This document shows, piece after piece, positions 50,486-61,654 of a stretch of DNA of 64,000 nt (its first letter is position 1; each line of letters begins with the position of its first letter). This DNA is from Scedosporium boydii. Its lineage: Eukaryota; Ascomycota; Sordariomycetes; Microascales; Microascaceae. Location of the stretch: the NCBI GenBank assembly GCA_002221725.1, contig NJFT01000116.1, positions 56,581 to 120,580 of the forward strand, read 5' to 3'. The position numbers were made by a program, and so were the translations under genes. The notes beneath the pieces are model-generated. The model did no database searches. It saw only the letters and a list, made by a program, of their open reading frames with translations, and had not been told where the DNA came from.

Positions 50486-51711
50486 TTTGGATTGTGGAAG
50501 TAAAGGAAAAGGGACGATTAGGAGTGTCGTTGGGTATCGAGGGAGATCGTGGTTCTCAAGATTGGGTTGGGTGCCTCCCTGTGTCGTCGCTTATCAGGTG
50601 GGGCAACGAGGAGGGGTAAAAATGCGCTGAAGATGCACAAAAGAAGAAAATTCAGCGCGAGTTTTCGAGTCGGAATAAAAAATCAGATAAATTCCGTTTG
50701 CTTATCGACGTTGAATAAGAGAGTGACAGTCAAGGAAGGAAACCCAGACAGAAAAGGGAAGAACAGGGAAAAGTGCAGAGAAACTCCCTTGATGGGTAAT
50801 GTTGTTGGAATTCAAAAACTAAGAAGAAAAAAAAAAAAGAATTCATTAATATACTTCGGTGACCCTATCAAAGTCTTGGTGTGAGGGGCGGTTTGCTTAG
50901 TGGGGTTCAAAATTTTGATGACTACTATTCTTAGTGGCTCAGTTAGAGTTGGGAATCGGCCAATCAGAGGGGCCGGATTCGAGGCTCGGCCGGGTTCTGC
51001 CTTCTCGATGGCAAATCGGGCAAAGGTTTTCGAAGACGAGGACTTCCTTTCTTGGCTGGGCCAGGATTCTTAGTCATCCAAGGAAGGTGCCAAGTCCATC
51101 TTATCATGTGAAAGTCGAGCAAGCCAAGCAAGTTGGGGAGACTCAAAAGATTGGGGGGAAAGCGGTTTACATCGATCAACTAATCGTATGAGGTTGCTAG
51201 TTATTCTTGGATAATGCCACACACCAGACTAGCCGTGGGGGACACCTCTGCCCGATGCCCTGGGCAAGAGGAGATCCGCAAGCAAGACTTTTTCCATCTT
51301 TTGGTTTCTAGGTCCCTAACCTGGCTTCGTTGCATGTTTTTCTTGCGCTCATTCAGGTCCTACCCGTTGACTCGGCCTAGATAGCTTCAAAAGGCCTTTA
51401 TAGGGATCATGAGATGAGAGATCTGTTGATAACTTCACGAATTTGGCCACAAGTTAGGATTCTCAAAGCTCTGACGCTCTTCGACCGCCTTCAGCGGACC
51501 AAGCAGTAGTCCATGGTCACGTGATCATATGCTGCCCCGCCATGCCGTTCTTAGCTTCTAATGCAAGGAGGTTCAGGGGAAGCAGTCCCCAGACCGCCGA
51601 GTCAATAACTCGACGGGTGGTGTACACTACAATTTGCTGCCCCCTACGACTTCTGCTTGCCGCCCTCCGATAGTTGTGTTCTTGGGGGAAATCCTCACCT
51701 AACGGCCCAAG
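50486..51711. promoter_or_regulatory. Divergent promoter region between ARB1 and APM4
   Basis: This 1226 bp stretch has no gene. It contains AAAATTTT at 50908-50915, the core of the RRPE element found near ribosome-biogenesis genes in yeast, 423 bp upstream of ARB1. It also has a CCAAT box at 50960-50964 and a TCACGTGA palindrome at 51517-51524, 188 bp before APM4. Presence is seen; function is inferred. Confidence 0.45.
51517..51524. promoter_or_regulatory. TCACGTGA palindrome (E-box/Cbf1-like)
   Basis: A perfect 8-bp palindrome with the CACGTG core bound by basic helix-loop-helix factors such as Cbf1 lies 188 bp upstream of the APM4 start. Chance occurrence is possible. Confidence 0.35.
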
Positions 51712-53161
51712 ATGTTGTCAGGAATTCTCATTTTCAACCAGAAAGGCGAAAACCTCATCTTTCGATCGTTCCGGAACGACTGCCGCCCGCGCCTCGCCGA
51801 CGTCTTCCGCATCCAGGTCATCTCCAATGCGCAGGTCCGATCCCCTATCCTGACCCTCGGAAGCACAACGTTCAGCCATGTCAAGCACGAGAACATCTAT
51901 CTCGTGGCCATCACCAAGAGCAATGCCAATGCCGCCTTGGTGTTTGAGTTCTTGTACAGGCTGATTCAATTAGGCCGTGGTTACTTTGGCAAGTTTGACG
52001 AAGAGGCTGTTAAGAACAACTTTGTCCTCGTCTACGAGCTTCTCGATGGTATGGATTTGCGCCATTATGAATATACTCCTCCAATTCAGAGGATCTACCG
52101 CTAACATTTTTCCATTTCCGCAGAAATCATCGACTTCGGCTACCCCCAAAACACCGAAACCGACACGCTCAAGATGTACATCACCACCGAAGGTGTCAAA
52201 TCCGAGAGGGCAGTGGAGGACTCGGCCAAGATTACGATGCAGGCGACAGGTGCCCTTTCATGGAGGAAAGCGGACGTGAAGTACCGGAAGAACGAGGCCT
52301 TCGTCGACGTCATCGAGGATGTCAACCTTCTCATGTCGGCTACCGGCTCCATCCTCCGCGCCGATGTCACCGGCCAGATCGTAATGCGCGCATATCTATC
52401 GGGAACGCCGGAGTGCAAGTTTGGTCTCAACGATCGCCTACTACTCGACAACGACGGCCTTCTCAGCCTCCCCAGCGGTAATAGGATGGGAACTAAAGCT
52501 ACCAAAGCTGCCGCCGGCAGTGTTACGTTAGAAGACTGCCAATTCCATCAGTGCGTCAAACTCGGCAAGTTCGATAGCGACAGGATAATCAGCTTCATCC
52601 CGCCGGATGGCGAGTTCGAACTGATGCGGTACCGAGCGACGGAGAACGTTAATCTGCCCTTCAAGATTCATGCCATCGTGAACGAGATCGGTCGCACCAA
52701 GGTGGAATACAGCATCGGCGTCAAGGCTAACTTCGGGTCCAAATTGTTCGCCACCAACGTTGTTATCCGCATCCCTACCCCGCTTAACACGGCTAAGATC
52801 ACCGAGAGGTGTACGCAGGGTAAAGCCAAATACGAGCCTTCCGAGAATAATATTGTGTGGAAGATTAGTCGGTTCACGGGCCAGAGCGAATACGTTCTTA
52901 GTGCCGAAGCTATCCTCACGAGCATGACGAATCAGCGGGCGTGGTCGCGGCCTCCCTTGAGCATGAGCTTCAGCTTATTGATGTTTACCAGTTCGGGGCT
53001 TCTGGTGCGGTATCTCAAGGTGTTTGAAAAGAGCAACTACTCGAGTGTAAAGTGGGTGAGGTATATGACCAGGGCAGGGTCATACGAGATAAGGTGAGTC
53101 ACAAATGCTCGAGTGATAAGTGAGTTTGTCTATTTGCTAATATTGTGTCTTTAGATTCTAA
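51712..53161 (+). CDS. APM4: AP-2 adaptor complex mu subunit (3 exons)
   Basis: Exons are 51712-52048, 52124-53093 and 53155-53161, giving 437 residues, the family length. Mu2 is the medium chain of the AP-2 clathrin adaptor at the plasma membrane; it binds cargo sorting signals and phosphoinositides in endocytosis. The N-terminal longin-like domain starts MLSGILIFNQKGENLIFRSF and continues with RLADVFRIQVISNAQVRSP and VFEFLYRLIQLGRGYFGKFD. The C-terminal mu-homology domain includes SWRKADVKYRKNEAFVDVIE, GRTKVEYSIGVKANFGSKLF, TERCTQGKAKYEPSENNIVW and the end SVKWVRYMTRAGSYEIRF. The AP-2 rather than AP-1 assignment rests on the N-terminal sequence and the NTETDTLKMYITTEGVKSE linker. The last exon codes only for the end of an Arg codon, Phe and the stop; both introns have good GTATGG/GTGAGT donors and AG acceptors. 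Confidence 0.95.
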
Positions 53162-54285
53162 TGAGTGCTACCTGATTCCATCCCACCGCCCCCGCATCAG
53201 TGTTAGATCTTCGGCCGACGCTGTCGGCCCTGGTTGGCAAATTCTTGGGGACTACCACCCGGCCTTCCGGGTCCGGAGGATCTTGGCATTCCGCAATTAG
53301 AAGGTGCTTTCAAACCTTCGCCATCGGAAGGAGAAAGCAGGCCGGATTCCCGGGGCACGGCGCCACTGGTCTCATTACATATCCTGGAGCAGGCATCGAA
53401 CTATTCCCGGATACTCACCTAGCCCGGCAAATTATTATCAGGTGGAATTTCTTGGGCCGGGGATGATACGATGGCAGCCGCCATCGACGTGACAGTCCTG
53501 GATAGTTATTGGATGTGCAGCAGGAGATCTTGGGAGAGTTATCGAATCGAGACATGGGGTTGCATGTCTATGGGCAAAGCTACCCACTAATCGGGTAACC
53601 CCCATACTGCGTGTGTGACCGCATAATGCCGAAGAATAAGTTGGACTACGTTGAGTCGGCCCTCGAAACGCTCTTTGATTAGCCTTGAAAGGCAGAGCGT
53701 TCTTCCTACTACAAAGAAAAGTATCTACGATGTATAGAATTTATATGAAACGATTTGAAGATCCAACCTATCGTTCTCTAGCTCTAACGCGGTTTCGCCG
53801 GGCCACCTTGATTCCTGTCGTACAAAACATCCCGTGAGAGAGATTCCGACTATTTCATTCGACTTGTCAATGCTTTTCTTCCTCGCGTTTATGTTTATCT
53901 ATACCCGTTTCGGTCCGCAGTGTGCCAGACAAAGAGTATGCGCTCCTTGATTTGGTCTGCGAGGAAGAAGTAAAGTCCATTGATGGTGCTAGGCTATGTA
54001 CTACGATGAAACTAATATTTGTTTCCCCAAGAAATCCTCGCCTGTAAGCACGGGTGCGTCGGAGTGCAGCGAGGATCAGTCCAAGTTTAAAGAAGCTCGG
54101 GAAGCTTCGTGGAGGGAAACCCAGTCCACCAGGGGTCTGCCCACATCCCAAGGTCACCTCACATCCACCCGAAATGCAATATATCCTGAGAAGTCGAGCG
54201 GTTTGAAGGCTCAACGGGTTATCCAACACGAACGAGCTGTTGCATCCTTTGTATCTCGGCCATCTAGACTTCCATAGCGCAGAAA
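53162..54285. other. 3' flank of APM4 and tRNA upstream region
   Basis: This 1.1 kb holds the APM4 3' UTR and the DNA before the tRNA gene. The minus-strand frame that crosses it is an artefact of the tRNA (see rejected list). No gene seen. Confidence 0.5.
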
Positions 54286-54357
54286 GGGCGCATGGTTTAG
54301 TGGTATAATTCCTCTTTAGCATAGAGGCGGTCCCCGGTTCGATTCCGGGTGCGTCCA
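54286..54357 (+). tRNA. tRNA-Ala (anticodon AGC)
   Basis: A 72-nt cloverleaf without intron. The acceptor stem GGGCGCA/TGCGTCC carries a G3-U70 wobble pair, the main identity element for alanyl-tRNA synthetase. The anticodon stem CCTCT/AGAGG (54311-54327) encloses loop TTAGCAT with anticodon AGC at 54318-54320. The T arm is CCCGG-TTCGATT-CCGGG, and the discriminator is A. The internal pol III A box (TGGTTTAGTGG, 54293-54303) and B box (GGTTCGATTCC, 54336-54346) both match consensus. The AGC anticodon would be edited to IGC and read GCU/GCC/GCA. Confidence 0.95.
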
Positions 54358-54363
54358 AAATTC

Positions 54364-54380
54364 TTTTTGCTCTCTTTTTT
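54364..54380 (+). terminator. RNA polymerase III T-run terminator
   Basis: T5 at about 54364-54368 and a T6 run shortly after follow the tRNA-Ala 3' end within 25 nt, as expected for pol III termination. Confidence 0.75.
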
Positions 54381-55560
54381 GCCCTTGCCGATATTGGAGA
54401 TCGGAAGAGTTGAGGATTCGGACATGGTTTCTTTAACACTAACTCAGGAGAAAGAAAGTGAAGCCCTTCTTGGGGTGGGCTGTCTCCCATCGACGCCAAA
54501 CAGTGAGGGCTACAATCTTCGGTTCAGTCCAACGGCTCCAACCTCATCAGTGGTTTTGCCAAGACAACAACGAGCATTCCTCTGTCACGTCACTTGGAAT
54601 GCAGTCGGTTCAAGTCAGGTCGCCAAGAAGGCCGGATTTTAGCAGACGGTGTATATTAAAACGACAAAAACAGAAACCCCAAAGACACCAAGTTCTTTCC
54701 AAGACCCATACGCCCAAACAGATTCATCAAATGCATGCTAGTTCCATCCTACAATCGTCGTTTCACCCAGTTATGAATAAGTGCTTTCTCCCGCTTGACC
54801 ATGGCCCCCAGCGTGTTTAATCTATGGTATCTTTGGCTGGGGCGTGATTTGCCGTGCGTACTTGGAAAAACATCGATTTTGGAATCGTGGGTTCGTCTTC
54901 TTCTTCCTCTCCTTGACCACTACCTCTAATGGCACAACTTCGGACACTCATGGCTCACCGATTTGGCGGGAAATAAGTGTGTTAATTCGAAGAGGTCAAG
55001 ACCAACGATACCCGGCGCAAAAGAAAAATTCATCTCGAAAAAGAAACATACGAATATCCTGTTAACAGGTCGACATCGGTGTCGGTCGCGAGATCCGGAG
55101 GGCGAGAAAACTGGCTCAGCGAACCAGGTCGACGTAAAAAGTTGAGGTTTGCTTCCACGCAGACGACCGCAAAGGAAAAGCGAACCACTGAAAAAAAGGC
55201 AAGGTGAAAAGTGCCCTGAATAAGTGCTAGGGCCTGCGTTGAGCGTAACTGACTTGCGCGGGCGGGGAATGCGCGAGGTATTCATCGATAGCGGTCTGGC
55301 GGAAACGGGGGGTATAACAGGCGCGGGATCCGGAGATGGAGTCGCGAATCGAGAGGGTCATATTCTAGTCATTCATCCGCCCCTTTCAATTCCTCGATTT
55401 CAATCCCCACCCAAGCATAACCGAAGTAGGTGGCGCTAAAGAGACAGCCCAACTTTCCGACATTTCGCAGACAACGGGATAGAGAGCAGACAAGGGCGGG
55501 CTGAAACGAGTTGGCCAATAACAAGTTCACGAGGGAAGATATGCGCTCTCCTCGAGCCGT
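54381..55560. other. Intergenic region
   Basis: This 1.2 kb between the tRNA gene and the 3' end of the small minus-strand gene shows no ATG frame with coding character and no RNA gene. Confidence 0.45.
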
Positions 55561-56105
55561 TTACTGCGCCTTCTCGTTGAGAGCCACGCTCTTACCCCGT
55601 GGCCTCATGACGGCATCCTGAGAAGACATACGACGATCGAGGGCACGTTCGAGCTTGGCGCCGAGGGCAAGCTTGGCTAGGTAGGCAGACTTCTCCTCGG
55701 TGAGAGTGACACGCTGCTGAGAGAGAGCCTTGTTCTCCATGCGCTCGAGACCGTTGGTGATGTCGCGAATTTCGTTTTGAGCAGAATCGGTAGTCTGAAC
55801 GGTCGGAGCGAAGCTGTATGTGCTGTAGCGCACTGAGGTACGGGCCTGTGAAAGATGAGGGCAAACTGGTTAGCACGAGCTTGGCAGGCGCTGAAGTGGG
55901 GAGAGGCGTTCACAAGGTGCAGGACGCAGCTGTCTGATGTCGTCACGATCGCATGGGACGGAAGAGTATAATCCGTCTCCTGACGTCGTCGACCAGCGCT
56001 TCTCGCGACAGCCGTCCGCCTCCCTCACATAGAACCAAAAATCAAGCGCAGAAAACCTACCGAGGGTGCCATGATGGGTCGAGAGGAGTCCAAGGAATTA
56101 GGCAT
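55561..56105 (-). CDS. Small helical protein of unknown function (2 exons)
   Basis: Minus-strand exons are 56105-56061 and 55845-55561, joined across a 215-nt intron (GTAGGT donor, GTGCTAACC branch, TTTCACAG acceptor, phase 0), giving 109 residues. A second in-frame ATG at 56072 would give 98 residues (MAPSARTSVRYSTYSFAPT) and may be the true start. The middle is strongly charged and helical (NEIRDITNGLERMENKAL, then EEKSAYLAKLALGAKLERAL), suggesting a short coiled coil, with a basic tail ending ALNEKAQ. It looks like small conserved proteins of filamentous ascomycetes, but I cannot name it and give no function. No signal peptide or membrane segment is visible. Confidence 0.72.
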
Positions 56106-56620
56106 GTTGAAATGTGGAGAAGTACTTTTCGGGGGGGATGTGGGAGAAAAGAATATTTGTAGTTTTGGTCGACGTAACACTCGCAGGGACGCAGAGGACC
56201 AGAGGCTTGAATCAGGGAAACAGGACCAGACCAAACAATGAAATGATGAGAGGTGGATACTGTGTCGAGCGAAGAAAGAGATTGAAGTCGGAGAGGAGTA
56301 TTAAAAGAGGGCCCTTGTTAATAGTAGGGGAACAATGGGTACAAGTGGATTAGCAAAGGGGGAACGGGGGTGAAAGGCACTCGATGTGCTCGATCTGAAA
56401 CGGGAAGTTGATCTGCGGTCGTCACAACAAGAACTGGGAATATGATTTGGCGAAGGCTGCGTTTAAGAGTCGAAGCGCCCAGCTGTGGTTCCTGAATGGA
56501 GAATGGAGAAGTAAATGAGTATTGTATTCCAGCAAGGCGTGAATGGGCTATCTTCCGGGAGGGAGGAGGGTAAGAGGGGTGGTTCCGACGAGGTTTAAGG
56601 AGTCAATCGAATCGCGCGGG

Positions 56621-56640
56621 TACTTCGTACTTCGTACTTC
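56621..56640. repeat. TACTTCG tandem repeat
   Basis: TACTTCG is repeated almost three times (TACTTCGTACTTCGTACTTC) in the upstream flank of the small helical-protein gene. Confidence 0.8.
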
Positions 56641-58036
56641 AATGCTGGTAATCTTTAGGCAGAATTGGAGGGAGAGAGAGGCAATGAAAATATTGATGAA
56701 AATAAGTCGGAAGTCTGGGATGCGACGCTGTGGGCTTAATAGGCGATATGGAGTTCTCCTGAGTACTTCGTAGTGTCTGGAGTACTCCTTCCTACCCTGG
56801 TTCCTTCTTGGTCCCTTGGTGAGGGCAAAGTACTCCGTATTTCCCTTTGTACCTCGCACACCTGACACTTCGTGGAAGGACCAAATTGGTCGAAGTGTCC
56901 ACAGTGAAACACTAGCACCAGGCCCAACGATGAGATTGGAAGACGGACGCACGGGTCGAGGCCAGAGGCAATGAGATCAACACGGAGAGGATTGATACGG
57001 ATACTTCGTGCTTCGGTTCGTACGCATCATCTACTCTCCAAACGGCATGTACGATATGATTACTACTTGTGGCTTAGTGTTGATTGAGCAAGGATTTTCG
57101 CCTTGCGTGGCTGCGTCCGCGTTTAGGTTCTTGTTGGCTCTTGTTCAAAGGAAGAGAGCAGACGGCGGTGAGGTGAAGCCGCACAGTCTTATTACTTTGA
57201 CTTCGTGAAGAGAACGAAGAAGGCAGGCATTGGGAAAACCCCATGTGACTCCAAGTCCCCTTCCGATGCTACGATGCGACGATAAAAATCGATTCCGGTA
57301 TATTTTGGATTGGAAGATGCCCTCGTTCGATACCCCAAGAGGACCCTGGAAAACATTATCCAAGCGGGCTCCGGAAGCAACAGCCTAACTGGTCAGTCCC
57401 TGCAAAGTGGAGATGTGATAACGAACGCAAATTGTATAAAGTACTTTGTTGTTTTACCAATAATGCATATAACATGATGTACTTCATACTTTAACCAGGG
57501 ATTAACATCGCGCAGGGAAGTGACGAAACCAGGGCTCGTGGCAAGAACGAGTGAGGGCCTGCATGGTTTCAACGGGGCCTGGGTGCCCTGTTTGGCTTTG
57601 GCGAGCCCCGAAAAGGTGTGAGCCAATTTAGGCTTCCCCGATGTACCCAAGAGTCGGCAGGAACGCTCATCGCCAGTGTAATCTACATTTCGTGAACCGT
57701 TGATGAGAGGTGCTTTCTTAATGTCAGCCATCGCTCGTTCTTTTTGCATTTTTATTTTTCTGATTCTGCTTGGCCATGTTCCCGTCCTATTTGGACGTGC
57801 GCTGCATACGGTGGCATCTAGACCTCGGGATGGGAATAGACTTTTCCTAACACAAATGACATAATATGCACATCTAAAGGTTAATACTGCTAGGCGAGGT
57901 ATCAACGGGACTCAGGACGAGTCAGTTTTGGGGCACGTGGTAATGGACGAATCCCTGAGTTCAGTCTCGCAACTGCCCTGTCCAATTTGATGTCCATCCA
58001 AGAATCAAGGTGGACCGCTGTTTCCTTTCAAGTTGT

Positions 58037-58068
58037 GTACGAAGTACTGCGTACTGCGTACTTCGTAC
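58037..58068. repeat. 32-nt inverted repeat of the GTAC motif
   Basis: The 11-nt arm GTACGAAGTAC (58037-58047) is mirrored perfectly by GTACTTCGTAC (58058-58068) around TGC-GTAC-TGC. It is the largest copy of the dispersed motif and could form a hairpin. Confidence 0.9.
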
Positions 58069-59681
58069 TCCACGAGTGTCACAATCCATTGATGGTGTGG
58101 TGACGACGACGAGAAAAGCAATGTCCCTCTCTTCTCCACCACGCCATTGTCCATCCAAGGACCAAAGGGTACTTCGTACCAGGCCACTGTTACTTCGTAC
58201 GGTGCAGACCAGTCCCGACTTCTCCGCCAGACCGTGCCTACCCGTAGTGCCTACCCGACGCCCGCGTAGCCTCAATGGCAGCTTCTTTGCTCCTTCCTCC
58301 TTCCTCCTTCCACAGTCCACCGCTGCCACCCCCAAGATTCCAGAGGAAGTCGCGGCAAATATCGAAGTCTCGTACGAGAAGGTGAGTGACGCCCAAACCA
58401 GACACTGCTTGCCAATTCGAGCAATCATTATTATAACGTCGTATGACCCACCCGTGCGCATTGCGGTTCCAAGGTAATCGTTTCGAGGAATGTACGAAGT
58501 AATTGTACGGTACTTCCATGGCTAGTGCAAAGAGATGGGCAGATAATGGAGGGGGCTATCTTGATGGTCAATTTCGAAAAAGAGGCACGCTAGGAACGCC
58601 AATCCCTTCCTTCTCCCGGTCACTCGTCCAGGATCCACATCCTCCCCAGGCTACCGAGCCGGGCAGGGCAGAGAGACCATGTCAATTAACCATGTCAATT
58701 TGGCCGCAAGCCACCATGGAATCGCCGGCTGGAAGGAGCAAGTCAGGCGCCACAGAACACACACTACATCTCACTTCGGAAGCTCGTACTTGTCCTTCTC
58801 TCTGTGCTCACTCCTCAATGAACGTGGGGTTCATTTCTCACCTCAATGTCTCGTGAGCCCTTGACTCCAGTCTTCTTCTGTCTTGTTAGCGCGGGCCAAG
58901 GCTTTGTTGCTTCCTTCGTTCGAGCTAGGCTATTAGTGCATCGTCGAGTCCCACCCGTCGTTCTGTCTACCATACCAAGTGCAGTTCAGTAGCCGCAGTT
59001 CCTGCATACCACCACAAGCGGGTTCCATCAGTGCTTGCTTTTTTTCTTACTACTGATATCAAACTGCCACTCAAGGGGCGCCAACCAAAATACGAAGTCG
59101 GAGTCGAGCAACGTAACGATCGAAATATTGGCCGGCTTTTTAGAGCCAAGTCTCTCCCTCATCTGAGCATGGACGGTGAGGACCATTTGGTCCACCATTT
59201 CCCGATAAGCAGGAACACCTGGAAACCCTGGCGCTCGCTTCCAAACTCGCATGCTTCCTCCACGTGGCGAATGACAATAACCCTCCCGTCCGACTGCGCC
59301 CGCATGGTTTGCTCACGCATTAATGTCGGGGAGATCGCCTTGCCTCGTGGCTTTTATATATGTTGCATTATGAAGTAGCAAGTACTTCGTACAGAGTGCT
59401 CACTTCCCGCTCAACCGTGGTAAAGTGAAGAATAACAGTCTGGGGATCGATACCCTCCATCACGGGCACGCGAGAAGGACCGAGCGCATTGGTTAGATTC
59501 AGGAACCACACATGTTGGTTCATGACAAAGAGGATGCGATACTTCACAAAAGAACTATTCGGACCACCGGGACAAAGGCAAGCCAAGTGAGACCTGGCTC
59601 TAAACATCCTTCATCTATTTCCATTTGGCGTGGCCGCTGGGGGACACATAGTTGGAGGTCTCGGATTCTCAACTCCGATGC

Positions 59682-59700
59682 CACACACACACACACACAC
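59682..59700. repeat. CA dinucleotide microsatellite
   Basis: Nine and a half CA units in non-coding DNA. Confidence 0.9.
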
Positions 59701-60996
59701 GTAGAAAATAGTTTTCTCGCTCAACTCGGCCACGGAAACAATTCGGCGAAACACAAACGCGTAACCGGTTCAGCCCAGGAAGACCCCGGGGGACCTCATC
59801 TGACGTTTACTTCGTAAGCCAAAGATCAGTGTCACGACCATGTTCCACGCCTGGAACCACGGTTCTCAGTCAGTGCTGGAGGATTCTCATTGGCTTGATG
59901 CCACACTGCACTGCGCAGTGCGAAGTGCTGTCGATGCCTCCCAAATGGCAGGTTATTCCTTGATTCACACAGGCCATGCCGTATTTTATTGCGGTCCAGA
60001 ATAGGAAAAGGGGGCCAAGATTCATATGGCATGTTCCTCTTTCCCATATTGTGTGTGCTTCAGCTGGCCACAGTCCTCACGAGAGGCCTGTCGTGCGATC
60101 CTTGCATTAGGAGTTTTCTTCAACCAGGACTCTATCTGATCTAATTAGCCTTCTAACCCGTTCGGGCGGCGTCGCGGATCTCAGGGTTTCTCCTGACTGC
60201 GAAGTTAAGCTTTCTTGCATACGCTAATGAGGCGGAGGAGATTGGCATCTTATGAAGTGCGTCTGTTAGCGATATTCCGTATCCTTGGGTCGCTCCGAGC
60301 CGGGCGGAATGCAGTTGATGGATTGAATTTGAGGAATAATAATTCCCGTTTTGGAGATGTGGAGAGGAAAGCACCGAGTCGGCGAGCTGAAGCTGAGGCG
60401 GATTCCCATGCTGGTTTTCCTACCCTGGACTTTCGGAATCGGCCTAGCACTCGGATTCGGAAACACGCCATCTCGGGAGTCAATGGGTGTATTACCCTGC
60501 TAGAAACCTAGTCGCGGGAACTGGCGATATGCTTCCCGAGCTGGAACTGGGAAATCGATCAATGTACTTTGATGTCGCAGGCATACTAAAGAACCACGTT
60601 CGCCGAAGCCCGCTTTCTTGGCGGGGATGTGCACGCTTGAAATCAGATAATTCCTAGATCACGGATCACGGATCACGTCGGATGATAACTCGTTTCCTCA
60701 TTAACATTAATACCCAACAAAGGCGCTTGCGCCAAGATCCTCCCGCTTCGAATTTCGGAGTCGCCAGGACTCCGATTCCATTCCGTCTCTGGGGACATCC
60801 CATCTGCTTCCAGACGTTCACCCAAGCGCCTTTGCTCAGGCAAGTCTGCGCCGAACTGGCAAGGTTTGGTCAAAGTCGTCGAACGATCAACGCCCATAAC
60901 ATATCTTTTTTTTCCTTCTCCCCTGCCTCGTGATGACACAGTCCCTCTAATGTATGTCTCGCTGAGATCTAGTCCTATCTTGGGGTTTGGGTTCCT

Positions 60997-61654
60997 TCAA
61001 TGACGCCTGCTCTTTTGACTCTTTTCACCAGTCGAAGCGTCCTTTCCGACGGTGGTGTAGTCTAAGTCGATTTTAAAGCGCGAAGATAAGTCTGAAGAGG
61101 CTCCGGACGACGACTCCGGGAGGGCTGAAGCCACCGAGTCGTGACCGGTTGCACGGCTGCTGCCTCCTTTCCGGACGCCCCCATACGCCATATCTGGGCT
61201 TGGCGGGCTGCTCATGCCTGTTTTTTCTATCAGTCAGGCTCCGCTCAACTCAACTACGCGATGGTCCTGCGACTCCTTAGGTGGGGTCGAGACAAAATTT
61301 GGTTCACTTACTAAAATGAGTGCAGTTCTTGCAGCATCCGTGGTCGCAAGTGGTCTCAAATGTCTCGACCTCGAAAGTCTCGGGGTTCCTCTTGAGCCTC
61401 GACGTCGGCATCGTGCACCATCCTTGCGTGTTGGGACCCTGCTTGCAAGCGCAACACGTCCAACTACCCTCCATGTCTTTGAACTGGCAGTTCTGGAGGG
61501 GGCAGTTGGCGGTAGTCTGTTGACTCGGAGCAAAGGTCGTACTTGAGCATGGCGTCTCATAACCCGTGTCTAGGTCCTGTGATGCCGAGGGACAGTAGTG
61601 CCATGTCACCGAGGTATGCGAGCAAGGGTGGATGCGGGGTTGACCGTGACACAT
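60997..61654 (-). CDS. Cysteine-rich protein of unknown function (2 exons)
   Basis: Minus-strand exons are 61654-61312 and 61217-60997, with a 93-nt intron (GTAAGT donor, CCTGACTGA branch, AAACAG acceptor, phase 1), giving 187 residues. The start is the first in-frame ATG (MCHGQPRIHPCSHTSVTWHYC); the frame upstream lacks another. Exon 1 is dense in cysteine: CSH, HYC, ETPC, NCPLQNC, WTCCACKQGP, GWC, and the end CDHGCCKNCTHF. This could bind zinc or form disulphides. There is no signal peptide, which argues for an intracellular metal-binding role. Exon 2 is a disordered Ser/Gly-rich tail (SSPPSPDMAYGGVRKGGSS). The layout resembles uncharacterised cysteine-rich proteins of other Sordariomycetes as I recall them. 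Function unknown. Confidence 0.75.

Larger units (their letters stand above)
56106..60996. other. Intergenic region rich in GTAC palindromes
   Basis: This 4.9 kb has no supportable gene. Copies of the GTAC-TTC-GTAC motif cluster here: 56621-56640, about 56763-56790, 57002-57023, 58037-58068, 58168-58180, 58191-58200, about 58489-58511, 59382-59392 and about 59807-59817. A CA microsatellite is at 59682-59700. Open frames are short or lack an ATG. Confidence 0.5.

Noticed and set aside
53867..54499. Minus-strand 210-codon frame with a GIEPGT motif
   Set aside because: GIEPGT is the well-known false peptide made by translating the antisense of a tRNA T arm; the frame crosses the tRNA-Ala gene.
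60140..60250. Possible 5S rRNA fragment (GAAGTTAAGC)
   Set aside because: Only a 10-nt core resembles 5S rRNA; flanking helices and the internal promoter do not align.
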